This document shows, in pieces, positions 61,891 to 64,000 of a stretch of DNA of 64,000 nt (its first letter is position 1; every line of letters starts with the position of its first letter). Origin of the DNA: an uncultured Lactobacillus sp. (GTDB lineage Bacteria; Bacillota; Bacilli; Lactobacillales; Lactobacillaceae). A program made the translations under genes and the position numbers. The stretch covers positions 1-64,000 of the forward strand of contig CANOGU010000011.1 of assembly GCA_947565635.1 (NCBI GenBank), written 5' to 3'. The notes under the pieces were generated by a model. The model ran no database searches. It was not told the DNA's origin and worked only from the letters and a program-made list of their open reading frames with translations.

Positions 61891-62112
61891 ATGAATTTAG
61901 GTTTAGCAATTTTTCTTATTATTATCGCATTATTAATCGGTCTTATTGGCGGATTTTATGGTGCTCGCGCATACATGAAGAAGTATTTCCAAGACAATCC
62001 TCCTATTAGTGAAGATATGATTGCAGCTATGATGGCGCAAATGGGACAAAAACCATCTGCTAAGAAGCTTAATCAAGTTATGAATATGATGAAGCATCAA
62101 CAACAAAAATAG
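61891..62112 (+). CDS. yneF: UPF0154 family membrane protein YneF
   Basis: 73 residues after TCTGGAGGTTTTTGGGAA. One membrane helix (about 4-26, LAIFLIIIALLIGLIGGFYGA) and a cytoplasmic tail with DNPPISEDMIAAMMAQMGQKPSAKKLNQVM, the constant part of the family. Function unknown. It lies near lexA in many Firmicutes. Confidence 0.94.
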   Translation: MNLGLAIFLIIIALLIGLIGGFYGARAYMKKYFQDNPPISEDMIAAMMAQMGQKPSAKKLNQVMNMMKHQQQK

Positions 62113-62139
62113 TAGCTTACTTTACTAATATTTGGTAGT

Positions 62140-62169
62140 AGACAGAGGATCGTATTCCTCTGTATTTTT
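62140..62169 (+). terminator. Probable terminator after yneF
   Basis: ACAGAGGA and TTCCTCTGT form a short stem with a 4-5-base loop, followed by a T-rich stretch. Confidence 0.6.
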
Positions 62170-62188
62170 GTATATGGTGGGGTGAAAA

Positions 62189-63955
62189 ATGAATATTTTT
62201 AGCAAATTAGGGTGGTTTTTTAAGCAAGAGAAGAAAAGATATATTATTGGTATTAGTTTTTTAGCTTTAACTTCAATTGCTAATTTAGTCCCACCTAGAA
62301 TTTTAGGGCTGATGGCTGACCAGCTAGATAAAGGGTCAATTAGCTGGGGTGAGTATGGTGCTTTGATTTTAGCTGTCATTGCTGCAGCCATAGTCTTATA
62401 TTTATTGCGTTATTTCTGGCGTAAGCAAATTTGGGGTGGAGCAGCAGAGTTAGAAAGACAAATGCGATCCCGCTTATTCAAGCATTTTATGATAATGGAT
62501 AAAACTTTTTATCAAAGGCACCGCACCGGGGATTTAATGGCGCATGCGACTAATGATATCAATTCCATTCAAAATGTAGCTGGAGATGGAGTCTTGACTT
62601 TAGTTGACTCTTTGGTTACTGGTGGAACTACAATGATTGCGATGATTATTTTTACCGATTTTAGGTTAACTATTATTGCCCTTTTACCACTTCCTTTTCT
62701 TGCTTTAGGTGCTTGGAAGTTAGGAGATAAGCTTCATTATAGTTTTGACAAATCACAAGCTGCATTTTCACATTTAAATAATAAAACTCAAGAATCAGTT
62801 TCCGGAATTAAAGTATTAAAAGCCTTTGGTGAAAGTGAGCAGGATTCAGCTGCCTTTAATAAGATGGTAGATGATACCATTCAAATCAATAAGAAAGTTT
62901 TTAAATGGGATTCAATGTTTGATCCATTAGGGACATTAATTATTGGAGCAACTTATGTAATTACGATTATCTATGGTGGGTTACTGGTATCAAATCGTAC
63001 TTTATCAGTTGGTCAATTGGTTTCCTTTATTGCTTATATTTCTAATATGGTATGGCCGATGTTTGCAATTGGTTATTTATTTAATATTTTAGAGCGTGGA
63101 TCAGCCTCCTATGATCGTGTTGAACGTCTATTATATGAGAAACCTCAAATTACTGATGAAAACGCTGATCAGAGCTTAACAGCTCGAGATATTCAAGGTG
63201 ATTTAAAATATGAAATTAAATCCTTTGCCTATCCTGATGAAAAAGAAATACCAGTTTTGCAAAATATTAATTTTACATTAAAACCAGGACAAACATTAGG
63301 TTTAGTGGGAAAAGTTGGATCCGGAAAGACCACTATTATTGAGCTTTTATTAAGAGAGTTTGATCAATACCAAGGAAGAATAAGCTTAGGTGGTCATGAT
63401 ATTAGGAATATCCCTTTAAAATTACTTTTAAGTGAAATTTCGTACGTTCCACAAAATAATTTCTTGTTTTCTACCTCCATTGAAAAAAATATTGCTTTTT
63501 CTGATGAAAATGTGGAGAAGGATAAAATTGAATCTGCAGCTCAAAAGAGTGATTTACACGATGACATTTTGCAAATGCCAAATGGGTATAAAACATTGGT
63601 AGGTGAGAATGGAGTATCTTTGTCTGGGGGACAAAAACAAAGATTGTCAATTGCACGAGCCTTGTTAAAAGAAAGTCCTATTTTGATATTAGATGACGCT
63701 CTTTCAGCGGTGGATGCAAAGACAGAGACCTCTATTTTGGATTCACTTAAATCGGAAAGAAAAGGAAAAAAGACCTTGATTGCGGCCCATCGTTTGACTT
63801 CCGTAATGGATGCAGATCTCATCTTAGTTCTAAAAGAGGGGAAGATTGTTGAAAGAGGAAAACATGCTGACCTTTTAGCTCAAAATGGTTGGTATGCTGA
63901 AATGTGGCGTAAACAAGAACTACAAGCAAAGGTGGGTGAAGTAGATGGACAATAA
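62189..63955 (+). CDS. ABC exporter, fused permease-ATPase half-transporter (first of a pair)
   Basis: 588 residues after GTGGGGTGAAAA. Six membrane helices in residues 15-310 (ABC transmembrane type 1), with RTGDLMAHATNDI coupling region, are joined to an ATPase with GKVGSGKTT (about 375), LSGGQKQRLSIARAL and LILDDALSAVDA. It belongs to the heterodimeric multidrug/lipid exporters of the YheI-YheH or EfrAB type. The next gene overlaps its end and encodes the partner. Which compounds it exports cannot be told. Confidence 0.92.
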   Translation: MNIFSKLGWFFKQEKKRYIIGISFLALTSIANLVPPRILGLMADQLDKGSISWGEYGALILAVIAAAIVLYLLRYFWRKQIWGGAAELERQMRSRLFKHFMIMDKTFYQRHRTGDLMAHATNDINSIQNVAGDGVLTLVDSLVTGGTTMIAMIIFTDFRLTIIALLPLPFLALGAWKLGDKLHYSFDKSQAAFSHLNNKTQESVSGIKVLKAFGESEQDSAAFNKMVDDTIQINKKVFKWDSMFDPLGTLIIGATYVITIIYGGLLVSNRTLSVGQLVSFIAYISNMVWPMFAIGYLFNILERGSASYDRVERLLYEKPQITDENADQSLTARDIQGDLKYEIKSFAYPDEKEIPVLQNINFTLKPGQTLGLVGKVGSGKTTIIELLLREFDQYQGRISLGGHDIRNIPLKLLLSEISYVPQNNFLFSTSIEKNIAFSDENVEKDKIESAAQKSDLHDDILQMPNGYKTLVGENGVSLSGGQKQRLSIARALLKESPILILDDALSAVDAKTETSILDSLKSERKGKKTLIAAHRLTSVMDADLILVLKEGKIVERGKHADLLAQNGWYAEMWRKQELQAKVGEVDGQ

Positions 63956-64000
63956 TGAAGAAAGCAAATCAGTTTGGTCTAAGGCCATCCCATTTAAAGA
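63945..64000 (+). CDS. Partner ABC exporter half-transporter (3' partial)
   Basis: ATG 63945, with AAAGGTGGG upstream, overlaps the previous stop by 11 bases and reads MDNNEESKSVWSKAIPFK up to the window edge. Only 18 residues are visible; the assignment as the second half of the heterodimer rests on the overlap and on the usual gene pairing. Confidence 0.6.
   Translation, partial: MDNNEESKSVWSKAIPFK

Overview
The window is low-GC, densely coded DNA from a Firmicute and almost certainly from the genus Lactobacillus, most like the gasseri/johnsonii/acidophilus relatives. The evidence is an LPXTG-anchored mucus-binding protein with MucBP/Mub repeats, an Opp peptide transporter, a C69 dipeptidase, strong AGGAGG-type ribosome binding sites, and Bacillus-like housekeeping operons from which several genes are missing. 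No rRNA, tRNA, CRISPR array, insertion sequence or prophage was seen. Nearly all genes lie on the + strand.

Layout. 1-5.4 kb is an accessory region: the C-terminal part of a cell-wall-anchored Mub-like adhesin, a second MucBP-repeat protein with no export or anchoring signal, the wreck of a ROK sugar-kinase gene behind a cre-like site, and an alpha/beta-hydrolase. 5.5-13.4 kb holds a DUF2207 membrane protein, a compact group with two unrecognised proteins, a pyridoxal-type kinase and an ECF substrate-binding component (probably a vitamin B6 salvage unit), a 4-oxalocrotonate tautomerase, small membrane and hypothetical proteins, a DUF2325-like protein, a YitT protein and an ArsC/Spx-like protein. 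13.5-22.8 kb holds rplU-rpmA behind an L21 leader, a proline peptidase, then efp-yqhY-nusB and folD-xseA-xseB-ispA-tlyA-recN. A short reverse gene for a YolD-like protein sits at 22.9-23.2 kb under a promoter that contains a LexA (SOS) box.

23.3-39.7 kb is gmk-rpoZ, priA-fmt-rsmB-prpC-prkC-rsgA-rpe-thiN, a reverse rpmB, then yloU-fakA-recG-plsX-acpP. 39.8-47.6 kb is an oligopeptide transporter oppDFBC followed by two tandem oppA lipoprotein genes, each with its own promoter and a shared 12-base element at the 5' end of its leader. 47.7-58.8 kb is rnc-smc-ftsY, pepD, ylxM-ffh, rpsP, rimM-trmD and rplS (with a probable L19 leader). 58.9-64 kb has lepB (reverse), a Nudix hydrolase overlapping a uracil-DNA-glycosylase-like gene, lexA (reverse, autoregulated), ynzC, yneF and an ABC exporter pair whose second gene runs off the end.

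The genes mainly serve translation (ribosomal proteins, processing and modification enzymes), protein targeting (SRP pathway, signal peptidase), DNA repair and chromosome handling (recN, priA, recG, xseAB, smc, lexA) and nutrient salvage (peptides, vitamin B6). I found no unmistakably new multi-gene system. The most interesting points are the SOS-type promoter on the isolated YolD-like gene, the unexported MucBP protein, the conserved oppA leader element, the absence of the L27-processing protease gene from its usual place although L27 keeps the cleavage motif, and the two unknown proteins in the vitamin B6 cluster.
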